Shown here piece after piece: positions 52,295-54,306 of a stretch of DNA of 54,306 bases (within the stretch, counting starts at the first letter, position 1; each line of letters opens with the position of its first letter). This stretch comes from Chloroflexota bacterium (GTDB lineage: Bacteria > Chloroflexota > Anaerolineae > Anaerolineales > Anaerolineaceae), in the NCBI GenBank assembly GCA_021372725.1, contig JAJFTV010000139.1, positions 1 to 54,306 of the forward strand, read 5' to 3'. The notes beneath the pieces are model-generated. The model was not told the DNA's origin and ran no database searches. It was given only the letters and a program-made list of their open reading frames with translations. A program made the position numbers and the translations under genes.

Positions 52295-52804
52295 ATGTCA
52301 AAAAAGACTAATCTTTGGGTTGATGCGACCATCTTTATCGCCTTTTTGGTGGCATTCGAGCCAAATTTGACCGGGGAAACCATCCACGAATGGCTAAGCC
52401 TTGCGCTCGCGGCAACACTGATCGTTCATGTTGTTCTGCACTGGGATTGGATAATGAAGGTTGGCGTTCAGTTCTTCCGCAAATTATTCCACACGTCCCG
52501 GCTTAATTTTGTTATCGATGCCTTGCTATTTGTGGCAAGCGTAATGCTCATGTTGAGCGGTATTCTGATCTCCCGCAGCATCGTCAATGTGCTGGGAATT
52601 CAGCTCAATCCCTCCATGGTCTGGCGTCAATTGCATTCATGGTCTGCCGATGTATGCCTGATTTTAGTTGGGCTGCATTTTGCCCTGCATTGGAAATGGA
52701 TCGTTGATGCCGTCACGCGTTACGGAATAAAGCCAATCGGCAGAGTGCTTTTCCCGCGCAAGTCTCAGCCCGCGCCGGTGGTGATACCGGTTGAAGAAAA
52801 GTAA
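52295..52804 (+). CDS. DUF4405-like four-helix membrane protein
   Basis: A 169-residue membrane protein from the ATG at 52295, which GGAG precedes; the frame reaches 52253. Four helices carry conserved histidines: HEWLSLALAATLIVHVVLHW in the first half and QLHSWSADVCLILVGLHFAL followed by HWKWI in the second. The pattern resembles the DUF4405/cytochrome b561-type heme-binding bundle. A redox role is inferred. It is followed 24 bases later by a 117-residue membrane protein, probably in the same transcript. Confidence 0.78.
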   Translation: MSKKTNLWVDATIFIAFLVAFEPNLTGETIHEWLSLALAATLIVHVVLHWDWIMKVGVQFFRKLFHTSRLNFVIDALLFVASVMLMLSGILISRSIVNVLGIQLNPSMVWRQLHSWSADVCLILVGLHFALHWKWIVDAVTRYGIKPIGRVLFPRKSQPAPVVIPVEEK

Positions 52805-52828
52805 TCATCAGGCAGCAAGGAGATTCAA

Positions 52829-53182
52829 ATGGGGAAAGCGATCGTTCGTTATCTTGTGGTTTTACTGGCAGCATGTCTGGTTGCGTTGGTACTATACCAG
52901 GTTGTGCAAAATAATTCGTCGAACCTGGGAATTGGCAAAGCTCCAGGTGGTTTCGAGCAGCATTTAGGAAAACCGCAGGAATCCGGTGAGGTACCCCCGG
53001 CTGATTTCACCATATCAGGCAATCGAGTCCAGGAACACGGTTTCGAAGGTGAGGCAGGCATTCTCCCAGGGTGGGCCGGTCTCCTGCGGAACATGGGTAT
53101 CATTGCACTCATGACGGTTTGTGTATTCATCCTTCAAAAGGGATTTGGGTTGATCTTCCGCCGCCGCAAGCGATTGGTTTAA
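52829..53182 (+). CDS. Small two-helix membrane protein after the DUF4405 gene
   Basis: A 117-residue protein with an N-terminal helix (YLVVLLAACLVALVLYQVV), an extracytoplasmic loop of about 60 residues (GIGKAPGGFEQHLGKPQESG) and a C-terminal helix (MGIIALMTVCVFILQKGFGL) ending in RRRKR. It is not recognised as a family. AAGGAG precedes the ATG. Proximity suggests that it works with the DUF4405 protein, perhaps as a partner in a membrane redox unit, but nothing in it shows this directly. Confidence 0.7.
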   Translation: MGKAIVRYLVVLLAACLVALVLYQVVQNNSSNLGIGKAPGGFEQHLGKPQESGEVPPADFTISGNRVQEHGFEGEAGILPGWAGLLRNMGIIALMTVCVFILQKGFGLIFRRRKRLV

Positions 53183-53487
53183 AGAAAACCGATCATACCC
53201 TGAACAAGCGACCAAAAGAGCAGAAAGCACTCGTAATGTAGCCAGTCAAGAGAGTATGGATAAATATATTAAAAGGGCCATTCTAACTTTAGACTAACAA
53301 AACTCATAAAACCATTGACTTTTTCGACATTCTCATGATATACTCTATTTCGAAGTACACCAGAAGGTTCATGTAGGATGAAGTAAAGTACAACGGCTCC
53401 TGGTTGAAACATGGGGCCGATTTGTTTTGAAAATTCCGATGGAACGTCTCGAGTACAAGAAACAATTATTTTTTAAGGAGACACAAA
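53183..53487 (+). other. Intergenic region with cold-shock gene promoter and long leader
   Basis: The first 130 bases show nothing clear. The promoter at 53315-53344 and the 137-base leader that follows belong to the cold-shock gene. Confidence 0.6.
53315..53344 (+). promoter_or_regulatory. Cold-shock gene promoter
   Basis: TTGACT (53315-53320) and TATACT (53339-53344) are 18 bases apart. The start near 53351 gives an untranslated leader of about 137 bases, as in cspA-type mRNAs, where the leader acts as a thermosensor. Confidence 0.65.
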
Positions 53488-53700
53488 ATGTCAGATCGTA
53501 CCATCGGTACAGTCAAATGGTTCAACGGCAGCAAAGGCTATGGTTTCATCGAGCGCGAAGGCGGCGAGGATGTATTCGTTCATTTCTCAGCAATCCAGGG
53601 CGACGGCTACCGGAATCTGGTCGAAGGCCAGACTGTAGAATTCACCATCGAAAACGGCCCCAAGGGCAAACAGGCCAGCAACGTAATCGTCAAGAACTAA
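53488..53700 (+). CDS. Cold-shock protein, CspA family
   Basis: Single-domain RNA chaperone of 70 residues. The cold-shock domain has RNP1 KGYGFIER and RNP2 VFVHFSAI, with the surrounding [13 protein letters not shown] typical of CspA. It binds single-stranded RNA and keeps transcripts unfolded at low temperature. AAGGAG lies seven bases before the ATG. A long leader and a strong terminator (53716-53750) make it a single-gene unit. Confidence 0.97.
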   Translation: MSDRTIGTVKWFNGSKGYGFIEREGGEDVFVHFSAIQGDGYRNLVEGQTVEFTIENGPKGKQASNVIVKN

Positions 53701-53715
53701 TTTTAGACGACCATC

Positions 53716-53750
53716 AAAAAGTCCTGAAGCGTTATACTTCAGGGCTTTTT
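53716..53750 (+). terminator. Terminator after the cold-shock gene
   Basis: A 14-pair stem (CCTGAAG/CTTCAGG core with A/T extensions, one G-U) spans 53716-53729 and 53737-53750 with a 7-base loop and ends in a T-run. Confidence 0.85.
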
Positions 53751-53915
53751 TATTTCCATCAAACAGGACTATGATATTGTATTTCTCTTGAAATACCCAT
53801 CCCCGAGGGATTGTCTTCTGAGAAACTTGAAATTGGACATGCAGGAACAAGGTGGTCGTGGTGTTTCGGATGAGATCATCCTGGCGTAAATATCCCTAAG
53901 GTACTGGAAATCGTT

Positions 53916-54194
53916 TTATTTCTTGTGCCTTTTTTCCAGTTCCAGCATGACCAGATCAGGGCTGATGCCGCGTGATGCCAGCAGCACCAGCACGTGATAG
54001 ATCAAATCGGCCGTTTCTTCGATGATGCGCTGCTCACCCTGCCCTTTGGCGGCGATGATCACTTCCACCGCTTCCTCACCGATTTTCTTCGCCATTTCAT
54101 CCTCACCCGCTTCCAGCAATTGGCGGGTGTAGGACCCCTCCTTCGGGTGATCACGTCGGTCGCAGATGATGGTGTACAATTTATTGATATCCAT
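53916..54194 (-). CDS. hisE: Phosphoribosyl-ATP pyrophosphatase
   Basis: Second step of histidine biosynthesis, hydrolysing phosphoribosyl-ATP to phosphoribosyl-AMP, 92 residues. The MazG-fold metal motif is GEEAVEVIIAAK, with EETADLIYHVLVLLASRGI following, both diagnostic. AAGGA precedes the ATG. Only this gene of the his pathway is in the window; others could lie beyond the right edge. Confidence 0.95.
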   Translation of the reverse strand: MDINKLYTIICDRRDHPKEGSYTRQLLEAGEDEMAKKIGEEAVEVIIAAKGQGEQRIIEETADLIYHVLVLLASRGISPDLVMLELEKRHKK

Positions 54195-54245
54195 AAGGTT
54201 TTCCTTTTAAATTTTTTATCTCTGCGGAGATAACGAAACCTTTTC

Positions 54246-54306
54246 CACCCCACCCCTGTATCCCCGCCCCTCGCCGGGGCGGGGCTTTAGCTTTGTTGGA
54301 TTTTTT
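54246..54306 (+). repeat. GC-rich hairpin repeat, second copy, cut by window end
   Basis: The first 25 bases are identical to 46694-46718. The stem CCCCGCCCC/GGGGCGGGG (54262-54270 with 54276-54284) is kept although its loop differs. The sequence then reads TTTGTTGGATTTTTT, again like the element at 46740, up to the window end. Confidence 0.6.

Noticed and set aside
1..54306. CRISPR array, prophage or complete insertion sequence
   Set aside because: No regularly spaced repeats, cas genes, phage structural genes, integrase or transposase were found; the only mobile signal is the short MITE-like element and its solo end.

Overview
This window looks like a chromosomal segment of a Chloroflexota bacterium, most likely class Anaerolineae. 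The evidence is indirect. Many secreted lipoproteins carry Thr/Pro-rich linkers after the lipobox, and there is an NBR1-type four-tryptophan (FW) domain lipoprotein, SH3-like domains on surface proteins, large peptide ABC transporters, a GH51 arabinofuranosidase and a LIM/DA1 protein. Base composition is moderate and even. There are no phage genes, no transposase genes and no CRISPR array. The assignment is an inference; no rRNA is present to test it.

Layout. 1-8400 (minus): a peptide/nickel-type ABC transporter operon (ATPases dppD and dppF, a solute-binding lipoprotein, permeases dppB and dppC, and a second solute-binding lipoprotein cut by the window edge). It is driven by a clear TTGACA-N17-TATACT promoter at 8476-8504. 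8553-12438 (minus): maf, a class B penicillin-binding lipoprotein and rsgA, tightly packed. 12498-16642 (plus): an SLC13-type permease, then xpt and guaA for guanine nucleotide supply. 16712-21838 (plus): a GNAT acetyltransferase, a two-gene membrane phospho-signalling unit (VWA-like/FHA protein plus PP2C phosphatase, ATGA overlap) and a DMT transporter. 21870-23706 (minus): a small unknown protein, a striking bacterial LIM-DA1 peptidase and a SWIM zinc-finger protein. 23918-30545: a lactate-permease-family transporter with an overlapping 67-residue membrane protein, an Mrp/ApbC ATPase, a 32-residue membrane microprotein, a site-2 protease with CBS domains, and EttA. 30601-34675: GH51 arabinofuranosidase, a GH3-fold adenylase-like protein and an MBL-fold hydrolase. 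35121-43378: dnaE, pfkA, the FW-domain lipoprotein, lysS and greA. 43724-46300: a membrane protein plus winged-helix regulator with a textbook promoter and operator, and a DUF389 protein fused to an SH3-like domain. 46436-47374: tRNA-Arg(CCT), a 265-bp MITE-like element and interspersed repeats. 47375-54194: a membrane protein, a TetR/SDR pair, a second DMT transporter, an SH3 lipoprotein, a DUF4405 membrane pair, a cold-shock gene with a long leader, and hisE. The window ends inside another copy of a GC-rich hairpin repeat.

The strongest candidates for something new are the LIM-DA1 peptidase (22179-23279), which keeps almost the whole plant DA1 architecture; the FHA/PP2C transmembrane pair (17692-20900); the self-contained membrane-protein/wHTH module with repeated operator half-sites (43652-44666); and the 265-bp MITE-like element with flanking direct repeats next to the tRNA gene. 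Starts were moved from the longest possible reading frame where a ribosome-binding site or family length argued for it; each such case is stated in its entry.
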